Shown in pieces: positions 22,738-35,740 of a DNA stretch of 64,000 bases. The stretch is from assembly GCA_018894105.1 (NCBI GenBank), contig CM032128.1, positions 25,877,299-25,941,298 of the forward strand, in the 5' to 3' direction. The position numbers were made by a program, and so were the translations under genes. How positions within the stretch are numbered: the stretch's first letter is position 1; the number at the start of each line of letters is the position of its first letter. Origin of the DNA: Jacaranda mimosifolia (Eukaryota; Streptophyta; Magnoliopsida; Lamiales; Bignoniaceae). The notes beneath the pieces are model-generated. The model saw nothing but the letters and a program-made list of their open reading frames with translations, made no database searches and was not told the DNA's origin.

Positions 22738-25700
22738 CAAATGCGGTTATTGAAGGAAAGAAAAAGGTTCAATAAAATGAACCAAATAAACGCCAACTCT
22801 AAGATCATAAGTAAAGGCAAACCTAAAGCCAAGAAACCAAAATCAAACAAACCATGCTGAAATTGTGGGCAGGTATGCTATTGGGCTAAGTATCGTCCAT
22901 CTAAAAAAGCTAAAGCCAAACCCAACTCAGTTGCCCCCGTAGTGGTCAACATGGTTGTTAGGGAGTCTACCGAAGCTAGAGCTCTAGAGACGACCGTTGA
23001 TGGGTACGTAACTTTAAAACCTGAAGTTTGTACAATTTACAAACCTTTTGACTGGTTAGTAGACACTAGGGCAAATGTGCACGTTTGTGCTAATAAATTA
23101 CTTTTTGTGTCTTATCAGCCAGTTGATGGAAAATCCGTAACAATGGAGAACTCCAGTGTTGCTAAGGTGCTTGGGATAGGACGCATGAACCTGAAGTTTC
23201 CTTCGAGCATCACGTCCCAACTATATGGAGAAACATTATCAGTGGTTTTGTAATAGTTAGGGAAAGGCTATGAGCTTACTTTTAAATTTAATAAAGTTGT
23301 AATTCAATACTTTGGTTTGTTTATTGGAAAGGGTTATCTGTCTGATGGTTTATTTAAATTAATAGTCGAGTATGTAAATTTTGATTCAATCAATAAAATT
23401 GCGTATTCTGAATCTTTGGTGAATACTATTCAAAGTCTGATGTATGGCATAGTCGTTTAGGTCATTTGAATTTTGGTTATGTTAAACGAATGATGAACTT
23501 AAATTTAATACCTAAATATGATATTGGATGTAGTCACAAATGCCAAATATGTGCTAAGGCTAAACAAGTAAGAAAACCTTACTAGTTAGTTGAATTTTTT
23601 TTTGAAATACTTGAGCTTATGCCCACAGATATTTAGGACTTCAATGGGATCTTAACAAAAGATCAGAAAAGATACTTCATTACCTTTATAGATGATTGCA
23701 ATAGATAATGTTATGTTTATTTGTTAAAACATAAGGATGAAGCACTTGAAAAGTTTATCATTTTAAAACACGAAGCTGAAAATCAAATTGGTAAGAAGTT
23801 TAAGCAGTTAAGATCAGATGGAGGTGGAGAGTATGAATCGAATCATTTTGATGAATATTGCTAAAACTTTGGTGTTATTTATGAAGAGACTCTTCCTTAC
23901 TCTTCCTCGTCTAATGGTGTAGCAGAATGAAAGAATAGAACTTTTAAAGACATGATCAATAGTCTACTTTTGAATTACAGACTGCCTAAATATATGTGGG
24001 GAGTGGCTTTGAATATGGTTTGCCATATTCTGAACATAGTCCCTCTGAAACACAAAGAGTGCACTCCATTTGAATTCTGGAAAAGTAGAAAACCTAGCTT
24101 AAAATACTTTCGAGTGTGGGGTTGTCTTGCAAAAGTTTTAGTCCTAGAACACAAGAGGAAAAGGCCTGGTCCTAAAACTATTGATGCGGTCTTCTTGGAC
24201 TATGTGGAAACAAGCTATGCATTGAGATTTTTGGTAATTAAGTCCGAAATCCCTGGCATAGAGGTTAACACAATAGTGGAATTTCATGATGCCACATTCT
24301 TTGAGGACGTGTTTCCCATGAAAACAAGAATACCTCAGGATATTTCTTTAGATTACGCTTTTACATCGACTTCTATTCCTGAACATGTGGAAAAGATGTC
24401 GAATGTAGAGGTTAATCCAAGTAGTTCTGGTTCATCATCCATTGGAGCTGAAGAACCAAATAAACCTAGATGGAGTAAGAGAGCTAAGGTCGTCAAGGAT
24501 TTTGGAAGTGATTTCATAACTTACAATATCGAGGATAATCCTGTGACCTTCAAGGATGCTATGGCCACATCCAAAGCTAAACATTGGAAGATAGCTATAA
24601 AAAGTGAGATAGATTCCATTGTCTCTAATGAGACATGGAAATTAGTTGATCTACCTCCGGGGTGTACTACGATTGGATGCAAATGGATCTGTAAGAAGAA
24701 ACTTAAGTCTAATGGAACCATAGATAAGTTTAAGAGCAGATTAGTTGTCAAAGGCTTTAGAAAAAAGAGGGAAGAGACTTCTTTGATACCTATTCCCCGG
24801 TTGCTCGATCGACTACAATTCGGGTGCTTATAGCACTGGCATCCGTATATGGTTTCTTGATTCACTAGATGGATGCGAAAACAGCCTTTCTGTATGGTGA
24901 TCTCGAGGAAGAGATTTATATGGATCAGCCCGAGGGATTTGTAGCTCTTGGTAATGAGCAAAAGGTCTGTAAGCTTGTTAAATCCCTTTATGGATTGAAA
25001 CAAGCGCCTAAGCAATGGCATGAAAAATTTGATAAAACTATTTTGTCATTTGGTTTTAGCATAAATGATAATGATAAGTGCGTTTACTATAAGGTTAAAG
25101 GTGAAGATTGTATTGTTCTACGCTTATAAGTGGATGATATTTTATTGATTGGTTTTACCATTGAGATTATCAACGAGACAAAATCATACTTGAAAAGTAA
25201 GTTTGAAATGAAGGATATAGATGAAGCTAATGTAATTATTGGACTCAAATTGATTCGGTCAATTGAGGGAATAGCCTTTTCTCAGTCTCACTATGTTGAG
25301 AAGATTATTGAGAAATTTGGCTATAAGGATTGTAGAATCACTAAGACACCATATGATCCCTCTGTGGCTCTTTTCAAGAATAAAAGTGGTATTCCTGTGT
25401 CTCAATTAAGGTATTCTTAGATTATTGGGAGCTTGCAGTATCTTGCAAAAAGCTCGAGATCAGATATCTCATTTGCAATCTCAAAGATGGTGAGGTATAC
25501 AAGTTGTCCCAATAGAACCTATTGTGAGACTTTGGATAGGGTACTTCTGTATCTTAAGGGCACGACATCACTTGCTCTACATTATGGCAGATTCCCTGCA
25601 GTACTTGGGGATATAGTGATGCTAGATGGATAGTCAAAAACTACAGTAGCAATAGGTGTACAGGGTATGTATTTACCTTGGGTGGAGGTATTGTCTCCTA

Positions 25701-26080
25701 GAAGTCCACTAAATAGGCTTTGGTAACTCAGTTTACGTCTAAGGCAAAGTTATGTGCTTTGTATATAATTGGAACAGAGACTGAGTGGCTATATAGGTTG
25801 ATGGTCCAATTACTTATGGTTAGTAAGCCTCTTTTTGCAATCGTAGTGCCTTGTGATAATCAAACCACAATTGCAAAGATAAGAAGTTTAAAGTACAATT
25901 AAAAGACCAAGAGACACATCTAAGTTAGACTAAAGTCTATAAGGGAGCTTGTGTTTGATAGGGTTGTGGCCATTGATTTTGTTAGATCCAAAGACAGTGT
26001 GGTTAATCCTTTGACCAAAGGATTTGAATTGTCCTTAGTCCAAAAATCTAGGCTGGTGATGGGACTGAAAACCTATCAGT
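22738..26080 (+). pseudogene. Copia gag-pol, broken (plus strand)
   Basis: From left to right: the end of gag with a degenerate zinc knuckle (22855-22900; C, stop, NCGQVCYWAKY); protease with WLVDTRANVHVC, where DTGA has become DTRA (23055-23090); integrase pieces at 23440-23940, including YFITFIDDC and NGVAE followed by a stop; and the integrase tail and linker at 23952-24833. Reverse transcriptase has MDAKTAFLYGDLEEEIYMDQ (24869), LYGLKQAPKQWHEKF and VDDILLIG (25130) behind a stop. RNase H has [12 protein letters not shown] (25664) and DNQTTIA. It ends near 26080 with FVRSKDSVVNPLTKGF. At least eight in-frame stops or shifts make it inactive. Confidence 0.93.
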
Positions 26081-26608
26081 GATGCACCTGTAGTGGCAAC
26101 CCAACCTACCAAGTGAAAATCCCACAAGGAAGGTTTAATGTGGTATAAATAAGTTGTTGAGTGTGTCAAAGTGCAGCTAAACTTGACTGATACTTTAGTA
26201 TCTGAGTCTATCCCCTAGCACACCTAGAAGGTGCTGTTAACTGCTAGTAAAGTAAGAGTTCAAACTCGGAATGGAGTCAACTCATACTGACGAGATGCAA
26301 GCAGTGCATCCCTAGAGATGCACAACTAAGTGAATGGAGTCGTTTGGCCTCGACTAGAGGAAAAGGGTTATTTCTCAAAAACATTCATAATACAGGATTG
26401 GGACATATGGTCGTAATGTGTCAATCCTAAAGATCACTTCATAGTCATGTAACTTGTTGTTACCAATGGCCACCGCCACATCTAAGGGCCAAATTCAAGG
26501 CTTTGATCCATTTGTCCCTCTGGTGGTATAAGTTGAATAACTTAAATGGTGGTTCAAACCGGAAGGTACCGTTACTGAAACCAAGTGACAATAATCCAAC
26601 ACTATAGA

Positions 26609-26621
26609 TTTTGTGGGGGAT
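26609..26621 (+). other. Polypurine tract of the plus-strand Copia element
   Basis: TTTTGTGGGGGAT lies immediately before the 3' LTR and is the expected priming site. Confidence 0.65.
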
Positions 26622-27787
26622 TATTGTAATTGGCATCAAATCAATTGGGATTTGTGTCTAATTACATGTTTAAAAAAAGTGATTAAAATTTATGGATGGA
26701 TGCCAATTTAATTGAAATCTATAAGTATTGTGTAGATATGAAGGGGGATAAAAAGGGGCAAAATATTATATTTGTAGGGGAATCCCACATTGCTTGTGAG
26801 ATAAAGTATGAGGGAATAAATGGAATATAAAAGGCTCTTTGTCTGATACAATACCACTTATCCCACATTAAAAGTTTTTTTAATGGGAATGCACCTTATA
26901 TGTGGTTCAAATATTGATGCTTGGTAAAGTGTCAATTAAGGGACTCATGAGGGTGTGCCCACACGCGCGCGTTGCTGCTTGCCCGTCTCGGCGTGGCTCG
27001 GGCGAGGGTGATGGGCGTTTGGGTGAATTGTCTCGTGTTAATCTTTTTGCTGAAAATTCGAATTTTATTTGAAATTTGAATTTTAAAATTCAAAAAAAAG
27101 ATCAAAAGGCAGCCATAATCGTTTCTACAGTTACAGAAACTATTAGAAATGTTTTTGGAGTTACTGGTTCAGTGTGTATGGCCTATAATGAATCTAGACA
27201 TGTCTTATACATTTGTTCTAGAATGAATATGGGCCAGAATGAACCTAGACAACCTTCTAATGGCTCCTCCCTCTTGCCTATATATATAACTGCTGCTGCA
27301 GGCAGAAATAGACACATCTAAGAAATCTCTTCTATCCCTATCTGTCTCTCTCAAATATAGTGTTGCTTGTCTATTTTCTAGCAACTGAATGGTGATCGAG
27401 GTGAAGCTTTTTGGAGTGCGCCACAAAGCTTTTGGACTGTCTTATTTTGGAGGAAGTTTCGTTGCACTGGTAGGGGCGATATTTTCTTCAAAGCAAACCA
27501 CATTCTAGTGATTCAGTCTAAGTTCTGTATAGTAACAGAACTTTGAGATAAGTTCACGTTTTAGAATACTGATCTCTGTACTTTTTATTGTTATTCCAAA
27601 CTGGTTGTTTGTTGTTGGTTTATGTGTTGATTTTATAAATTGAACTACAATCAGATTATTGGTATTTCTGTTCTATCTGTACTTGCTATTTTCTGAAATA
27701 TTTTTTGGTTTTACAAACACTGTCATGTGATTATAATCGAATTTTTATTTCATAATAATCTGTGATTCATAGTATGTATTCACAAGA
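26622..27787 (+). repeat. 3' LTR of the plus-strand Copia element
   Basis: It begins TATTGTAATTGGCATCAAAT, matching the 5' stub at 22711 except for one base. It contains a likely TATA box, CTATATATATAAC at 27278-27290, followed by the CT-rich sequence expected near the transcript start. A GC-rich block lies at 26960-27020. Confidence 0.7.
27278..27290 (+). promoter_or_regulatory. Likely TATA box inside the Copia LTR
   Basis: CTATATATATAAC lies in the central part of the LTR, where the U3/R border is expected. It may once have driven the element's transcript. Confidence 0.45.
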
Positions 27788-27856
27788 TAACTTTCAACTT
27801 TTAAAAATACACAAAAACTGAAAATGGCTCTAAAAATTAAATCGAACGGGCCCTTA

Positions 27857-28170
27857 ATCTGAAAACTGTTTCTGGGTGTCTAGGCAATACAACAGTCCGC
27901 ACGGCCTTTTGTCAGACTGCCTTTCTTGAAATGCTAATGGTTACAGTATAATTTCCTTTGATGTTGAGCTGTTTATGGCTACAAATGGAGCAAAAGCCAA
28001 ACCAGTTGTCCCACCGTTAGGTGCCTCAACATGACGACAGAACATAGGTGAGGCGATGCCGCAAATTGAAGCGAGGTGGCGTAGATAAGATAACCATCAA
28101 CATTATTATATAATGCAAAATTGGGCAGGACCTAATCTTCAAAATTGAAACCAATCTTCCCGTACATTAC

Positions 28171-28223
<53 letters not shown>

Positions 28224-29248
28224 TATTTATACATATAACTTTAGTATTATTTTTTGAAGAACTTAGTGTTGAGTAGAATTGGAGGGGTGGTCCTTCTATA
28301 TGGACAAATTTGAGATTCTAAAATTCTAAAATATGATATTTTAGGTTCAAATTTAGTCTTACTTGTGTGAGATTGTTATTTTTTTGTTGGTTTGTAATTT
28401 TTACAATTTTGATGGTCTACTAAATTATTGAATGATATAATGCAATCAAAATATATTAGTTAATTCTAAACGATATATGTGTATTTTGATGGACTATTAT
28501 ATCTATTAAATACATTTTATCAATGCACTAACTAAAAAATATATAATTGTGAGTGTGCTATTATTGCAATACGAGTTATCAATAAATTTCAATTTTTAGA
28601 ATTTTGTCAACCAAATTAATGATAGAGATAGAGAAAAATATTTAGTTTATTCAAGTACATGTCATTTTGTGCATGTACATAAATAGTTTGATTGAATTTT
28701 ATTCCAAGGTTTATGATAATAATTAATTTAATTTTTTTAATTTAAGTAAACTAAAATTTTCATTCTATATAGTTTCTTCTAATTATAATCATCCATCCTT
28801 TAATTTTTATTTAACTATTAGAATTATATATTGTTTATTTTTATACTTAAATTTGAAAAACCAAATGATGTTTGTATTTGACAAGATAGGTTCTTTGAGA
28901 TTCTCTTGGAAAAACGATGAAAACATTTTAAAGTTGTATGAATCATTTGTACTACTTTTATTTTTTAGTAATGGATAGTTGGAGTTGGATGAAACTATTT
29001 CATTTAGGAGATAGAATGTCTCATTTTATATAGAGGATTTCATATTAAACCATAATTTTTTAAACATACGTAACTCATACTAATAGTTCATGAGATTTAA
29101 ACTTCAAATTTGACAAGAATAGTGTCATTAGGCCACATTTATACCAAACTATAATTATGATGATAGACTTTCATTCTCAAAATACGTGTTATTGAATTAA
29201 ATAAAATAATATGTTCAACCTAATGATTCAAAATTAGCCAAGGTCTAA
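27857..29248. other. AT-rich intergenic DNA with one microsatellite
   Basis: No gene is visible. A CT/AT microsatellite lies at 28173-28222. A decayed SINE-like word may lie near 29090-29140, but too weakly to call. Confidence 0.45.
28173..28222. repeat. Compound microsatellite (CT)n(AT)n
   Basis: About 16 CT units are followed directly by about 9 AT units. Confidence 0.97.
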
Positions 29249-29633
29249 GGAAGTGTTTGGTTATGTTCTCAAGAACAAAATTGTTTTTGGGAAACATAAC
29301 CAAATATATCACAATTTTTCCTCCAAAACTTTCATTTTTTAATATATACATACATATATTATATATACATTATATATATTTTATTATTATTCTAACAATA
29401 AAAAAATCACCCAATTTCATTTTCACCCTAAAAACTCAATAAAAAAAAACCATTAATTTGACTCATGAGGTAAAAAAATATCTCCTCTAAAACATAAACA
29501 TACAAAAAATGTATCCCCTAAAATATAAACATACCAAAAAAATAACTTTCACAATTTCTAATAATTCATTCTCTCTCCCAAAATATATAATAAATATATA
29601 ATAAAATCACACAAAAACATAACTAAACATAAA
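29249..29633. mobile_element. Decayed MITE upstream of NIPA (family B)
   Basis: The left end, GGAAGTGTTTGGTTATGTT, follows TAA. The right end, AAAACATAACTAAACAT, is its approximate complement, followed by AAATAA. It resembles the element at 38374-38854, which shares the TGTTTGG-TATGTT end and the AAAACATAACCAAACA end. It is rich in ATATAT and non-coding. Confidence 0.55.
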
Positions 29634-29917
29634 TAAATCTAGCCAAATTCGAATTGGTTGCATAAGACTAATAATTAAATAAAAAGAATTATTGGAGATT
29701 ACAAACAAAAGAATTATTAGTCTAAAAATATCAAATATTAAACAAAATAATAAAATAATAATAACAAATAGAAAAAGAAAGGCACAGCTCATGATTGAGC
29801 AGGGGATGTGAATGATCAGGCAAAAAAGGCTGGTGATTGAAAGTTTCCATGAAGAAGAAAAAGAAGAAAAGTACAATTTAGCATAAATTCTTGAAATAGT
29901 GATCATAGACCAGAATC
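29634..29917 (+). promoter_or_regulatory. Upstream region of the NIPA gene
   Basis: The presumed promoter and 5' leader lie between the MITE and the NIPA start codon. It is AT-rich, with a purine-rich AAGAAGAAAAAGAAGAAAA run at 29850-29870 just before the coding start. I see no certain TATA box. Confidence 0.35.
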
Positions 29918-32900
29918 ATGGGATTCTCTAAAGACAATCTCAAAGGAGTTGTATTGGCTCTCCTTTCAAGTGGGTTTATTGGTGCAAGCTTCATCGTCAA
30001 GAAGAAAGGCCTCAGAAGAGCTGCTGCCGCCTCTGGTGTTAGGGCTGGTAAGAATCTTTATCCGCTTTTATTGTTGTATTTTCAAAGTTATGATGTTTTT
30101 CCATCTGGGTTCTTATTTTTGTTCATAATCGGTTTATTTTCTTGGAAATTATTAGGTGTTGGAGGGTATTCATATCTCCTGGAGCCTCTATGGTGGTTTG
30201 GAATGATCACAAGTAAGTGATTTAACGAATTGTAGTTAGGAAGATGATCCTATGGAAGTTTTCAAGAGTCATCTTTTATGATCTATTTCATTAAGTATAC
30301 TCTCCAATTGCGTATTATTGTATAATAGACATTTGATTGATAATTAGAAGATTCCACATTTTGGATGAGGAGGAATCTGACCGATTTATTGCTTTGCAGC
30401 TATACCTATATAGCGTGTTGAATTTGAAAAAGAGGAAAGACTAGTGTCTGATTTGTATAAAAGTTTTGATATTTCTATTCTGATTATGTACTGAAACTTC
30501 TTTCTGATCGAGCAGTGATTGTTGGAGAAGTTGCAAACTTCGTGGCATATGCCTTTGCCCCTGCAGTGCTTGTAACACCTCTTGGCGCATTGAGTATCAT
30601 TGTGAGGTAGCCTATTTCAGTATTTTATTCTTTTAAGTTATCCTGGTTATAGCGAAAACTTTCTTCTAGTAATGCAGTCTACCATGGTTTTTCTTGCATG
30701 TCTAACATGGTATGCTGTAGTGCGGTACTGGCTCACTTTATGTTAAATGAGAAGCTACATCAACTAGGGATACTAGGTTGTGTCTTGTGTATTGCTGGTT
30801 CTATCATAATTGTTATACATGCTCCACAAGAGCAGCCAATCACTTCTGTACTGGAAATATGGAGTATGGCAACACAGCCAGGTAATGTAATGCAATTCAT
30901 CTTGTCTTGTCTAAAAGCTAAAAGCCATAAATCCAGTGTCTAATGCAGTTCATTTTGTTTGATTTCAGCCTTTCTGCTCTATGTGGGATCGGTTATTGTT
31001 TTGGTGTTCATTCTTGTTTTCTATTTTGCACCCATATGTGGACACACCAATGTACTTGTTTTCACCGGCATTTGTTCGCTGATGGGTTCTCTCTCGGTAA
31101 ATTCGGAATTGCTAATATTATAAATTACATGCTTCTCTTGTTTCATGTAGTACATATATTGTGGTTTATATTTCAAAGCAAGTATTTAGAATGCTTCTAA
31201 TGTTTCTTCATTAAATTGTTGGTTAAATTTCTTGCTCAGATTTGTTTTGGCCTTTTCCATCCAAAACCAACTACTCAACTTGTTCGAGATCAAAATTAAT
31301 AAAATTTCTGCTCTCCATTAGTCTGTAATCAATTCCTGAAAAGTTGTGTGACTCTTGATGGCAAAAGTTATAGCTCTGTTAATTACATAAAATTTATTGC
31401 TACAAATTTATTGATGTTATTTAGATTTTAGAGGTGATTATAAATAATTCCTTTTTTGTTTCTATTTCTGTTTTTCAAAACTTTGCATGTTGAAGTATGT
31501 CGGATTGACTTAACAAACATTGCTCGCTCCCCCTTTATCTTACATTTGATACAAATTCTGCCCCACCCTTTCTCTTACATTTGATATCCATTTTGTCCCA
31601 CTGGACTTGGGAGTTGGGACTCAACTACATTTTTAGGAACCCCTTGTTTGTTGGAAATTATATGCATCAGTTTCAATTTTGCAGCTCCCATCAATGGTTA
31701 ACCTATAGAGAATCTACTTAAGAGCTTTATAGAAACTACTTCACCCAAAATGTGGTGTTGGACTGACCTGCACCTCTACCACTTTGCTGTTTTCTGACTT
31801 TATTGTATTTTTTATTTTCTTGTTGTCTTATTATGTCCATTTTTCAGGTGATGAGCGTTAAAGCCCTTGGAACTTCCCTAAAATTGACTTTTGAGGGGAA
31901 GAACCAGTTAATCTACCCAGAGACCTGGTTTTTTATGATAGTTGTGGCAACTTGCGTCATTACACAAATGAATTACCTAAACAAGGTAAGTATGAGTTTT
32001 ACATGACTGATTTGTCTTGATGGACTAGCCTGGTTGCATGAGGTGAGTCTACAATTAGATTCCAGGTTCTCTGAGGCATGTCAGTTCTGGAGATACAATC
32101 CTGGCACTAGTTTCCCTTAGTTATTTTTACTTGCTCTGTATATTTTGTTTTTCCCTATTGATGCATTTCTTCTTTTATGACTAATTAATGTATTCTCTTG
32201 TTACTTTGCATCTTGTTTTCTCTTGTTAGTTCTGGTGCCTTGCATGATTGTATTTCAAAGCACTTTCACCATCATAAAATAAGTACATGAAGAAATCATG
32301 AAGCATTTACCTGACAATCTCCTAAACTATTGAGCATCTATGGGCAACCTAACTAATTATATTACATTAAGGCATCATTTATCATCTGATATAGTTGCCT
32401 AAGTATTTTCTTTCCTGTTTGAGCTATGTAAGAAAATTGTCAGACTTCTCCATCTGGTTTCTTTTTGTGATTCATGCATCAATATGTCCAATTAACAAAG
32501 CAAATCTTAATGTTTGGTTGTGAAAGTAGGATAGGTATTTCTTGTCTAAGTTGTTGCATATTAAAGAACTCATTTGAACTGGACCTGTGGGAGTAAACTT
32601 GCAATATTGGATTGCATGTCATTTCTATACACATACAAGTATACCCTTATTTTTATGCAAGATATTTCACTCTTATCAAAGACCAAAATATCACCTTACT
32701 TGCATAATACCTGTATTTTTGTTTCTGTTTTGTTTGCCAATTTTATCTTCACTACAGTGTCACAACCTTGCCACAGAAGCCAACATATGAGAAATTTCTA
32801 TATTTTCTTATAACCATAATTTTAAGCTTGTAACAGTTACTTTAGTGGCTCTAATAGCCGCATTTACATTGTCCATGAAACAGTCCCTGTTCTATGACTG

Positions 32901-34302
32901 CTCATTATTTTCACTTCCGTATGTGCTGTGGACCTTCTAGATAACACCTGAATACAGGAATGATAATCAAAACATGTGTAGTACGACTTCCCTGTTTGTA
33001 GTATGACTACTATACAGCAGGTCACGTCTTCTCTTAGCTTTTCTTTCAAAAAATGTTGCCTTCAGAAAAAATATAAAAAATTGCTGAAGTTATTTTAATT
33101 TTTGTTTAACTCAAATATGTAAAATACAAACAAAAAATAAAAAAGTAGTACGACTGAACTACTAGACACTTATAATATCACAAAACATTTATGGAAGACA
33201 CAGTTATAACAAGAAGTTACTGCAGTCTTCTTTAGTCTATTTATGAAATGCAAAATAGGTTCGCTATGGGTTGAGACAGTTGCAACTATAATATATAGCA
33301 GTGCTCTTTATTGTAATTGAAAATGCAAAATTGTTTTGGATCTGTTGATAAAGGTAAAACTTAATTGACGGTTGCTGCTTCCTCAATTTGGACATATCAT
33401 TTTGGGAACAGCACATTTTTAAGCTTATGATTCTTTGGCTAGTACTTTTTACCAATCCATACTCTGAAGTCTGAAAGCACTTCTATTGTGTTGTTCTCCT
33501 TTTTGTTTGGGTGGATGGGAATCTGATCAGCCTTCTGAGCTCTAACTGCCCAATTTGTTACAGGCTCTTGACACCTTCAACACTGCCATTGTTTCTCCTA
33601 TATACTATGTCCTGTTTACATCACTTACAATACTTGCCAGCGTAATTATGTTTAAGGTAATATTTGTTTCCTCATTGAAATTTTTAGTGGGCATGTTTAT
33701 CGCCTATTAAATTTATCTATGTTCTGATGTTGGACTCGGCAAGCATGAAGAATCTCTATATTAGCCTTCGCTCTATTTGCAAGTGATAATGTCCAACAAA
33801 GTCCTACATGACAAGCAGTATAGCTAAGTCTTGCCACGAACCTAGAATCTAGTTGTCTCCATTATTATAGGCAAAATATCAGATAAGAATCTGTAAGCAC
33901 ACTGAAATTGATGGGAGATCCCTTCAGGATCATAGGTCATTTTAGTATAATACAAGAATTGTAATCTTATGGTTTTTCCTATGCTAAAGTAATATTATGT
34001 TACAGGATTGGGAGGGCCAAAGTGCTGGGAGCATTGTATCAGAGATATGTGCCTTTGTCGTAGTGCTCTCTGGGACCATCTTGTTGCATGCGACCAAGGA
34101 TTTTGAGAGAAGTTCATCTTTTAGAGGTTTGCATACATGTCATATTTAAACTGTCTCCTGCTCGTTATATAATTAGATTTTCATGCTTAAAATATTGCAT
34201 TCGCATTTAGGTAATTATACCCCGTTATCTCCTACATTATCAACCGGACTATGTAGTGGGAATGTGGATTTGCCTCAACATGATGAGCAAGATGAGCCAT
34301 GA
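29918..34302 (+). CDS. NIPA-type magnesium transporter
   Basis: Nine exons: 29918-30047, 30156-30212, 30516-30606, 30721-30881, 30969-31096, 31848-31985, 33564-33656, 34006-34126 and 34211-34302. They total 1011 nt and 336 residues, all with GT-AG introns in frame. The start [20 protein letters not shown] is standard for the NIPA (DUF803) family. Conserved parts include [93 protein letters not shown] and [10 protein letters not shown]. About nine membrane helices are expected. The family is annotated as Mg2+ transporters of endosomal and plasma membranes; the substrate in plants is inferred. Intron 6 is about 1.6 kb. AATAAA at 34576-34581 is a plausible polyadenylation signal. Confidence 0.95.
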
Positions 34303-35740
34303 GCTGATGAGGTTTACTCAAGAAGGCAAGAACTCTATGCATGAGACTGTCCTTCAGGAGAGAAAATACATTCCTTTTGAACCATGGAGCTAATATAAAT
34401 ACGAACTTAAGTTAAGAATTGCTGGAGCAGAACTCAAACAGAAAACTGTCCATCAATGTGGTATATTGTGGTTTCCAACTATTCTTTTTCATCTGCTTCT
34501 TTACAGACTTTTGAACAAAATCTGGTCTTGATCCGCTCAACTGGAATTAGTTAAAAGCTGCCCATGTGAACCGTGAATAAATGTTTGTGCTCATCCAATA
34601 GGTAATCCTTTAATTATCTGCCCACCAGACATCTCAGCTTAAATTTGATAGTGGTCTCTCATTGAATTTTGGCTTTCACGAGAAAATGATGATCTTGAGA
34701 CCAGAATCTCAGAAAGAGGTGGCGACATGTGGATACTGAACTGAAGATTGATCTTATAGCCTGAGTTCATTTGATGTAAAGATTGGTTTTCTTTCCTGTT
34801 TTGTGCTTATTATGTGGCTGCAAAAAAAGTGTTTACTGGGTTTGATAGATTTCTTATTAGTGTTTGGTGACAAAAACTTTGTAGCTATAGTGATTCTTGC
34901 CACAACATTTGTAGGCTTTAGTCTTTACTAAATCATTCTTTTGTACTACTTCGATTTCTTATGAATGTGAAAATGAATGGATGAGATGAATTTGATTTTG
35001 TACTTCTATCTTGGCGTGTGTGTCTATCTGTGTGCATATATATATATATATATATATGTTTCTTTGTTATGCTCTAGCAAAGTAAAAAGAAAGGAGACAA
35101 AAGATAGCTACTTAGCACGTATGCAAGCTTGCATATTCAGACCAAAATAACCTGGTGGTTCTCTTATTCAAATTACCCCACCCAATATGCGTCAGCTCCT
35201 CCTGACTATTATGGAGATCCCCAGGTGCAAGGTATATTGTTAACAAAAAGAGGCCCAGAAGAACTGTTGATGCATACAATCTTAGAGCAGGTTGGGAATA
35301 TTTCCCATCATTTCTTATTAGCATGCGAAGTTTTGACTTTTTGCCCTCTCTCTGATTCGCATTATTGCGAAGGTTGGTAATCTTTTCTCTTTTTTTTTTT
35401 TTTTCCCCTGGAATTGGAAAGACTCATTTTCTTGAAGGCTCTTTCATGGCTTGGCGTGAATCTTGCTAAGTAATTGTTCTCCTCCTGCCCCCCCCCCCCC
35501 CCACATTGGTTGTCTTGCTCTCTTCCTGTGAAGTTTACACTGTAATATGCAATTATTTCCATGAAGATGGTTGTATGCAACAGATAAATTTGGGAACAAT
35601 GGAATTGATACCCGTTATTGGATGCTGAAAACACCCATGTCTTGTTTATTCTTTTCTAGTCTTAAGAGATTTGTATTTTGTGCTTTGGTCTGCTGTATAA
35701 TTTTTTCAATTTGGAGGAGAGCAATTTGTTGCCTGTTTGT
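34303..35740. other. 3' flank of NIPA and intergenic DNA
   Basis: The first few hundred bases are the NIPA 3' untranslated region. An (AT)n run lies at 35036-35056. A C15 run at 35488-35502 is preceded by a T-rich tract. The stretch at 35150-35350 has an open frame (YASAPPDYYGDPQVQG) that I cannot assign. Confidence 0.45.

Larger units (their letters stand above)
22711..27787 (+). mobile_element. Copia element with deleted 5' LTR (plus strand)
   Basis: The element lies between two TAACT repeats (22706-22710 and 27788-27792). Its left end, TGTTGTAATTGGCATCAAAT, is the first ~27 bp of the LTR. The sequence then jumps into gag, so most of the 5' LTR, the primer site and the start of gag are missing. 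The 3' LTR is 26622-27787 (about 1.17 kb), preceded by the polypurine tract GTGGGGGAT. The right LTR end does not show the standard CA, so that border may have mutated. Confidence 0.75.
22403..27853. mobile_element. Tourist-like MITE split by a Copia insertion
   Basis: The left half is 22403-22710 and the right half 27788-27853. The ends are GGGTCCGTTTGTTTTC and the complement of AAATCGAACGGGCCC, and TTA flanks both sides (22400-22402 and 27854-27856). Removing the Copia element leaves a MITE of about 370 bp. The nesting gives an order of events: MITE first, Copia second. Confidence 0.78.

Noticed and set aside
24521..25021. A 166-residue minus-strand frame
   Set aside because: It is antisense to the Copia reverse transcriptase region on the plus strand.
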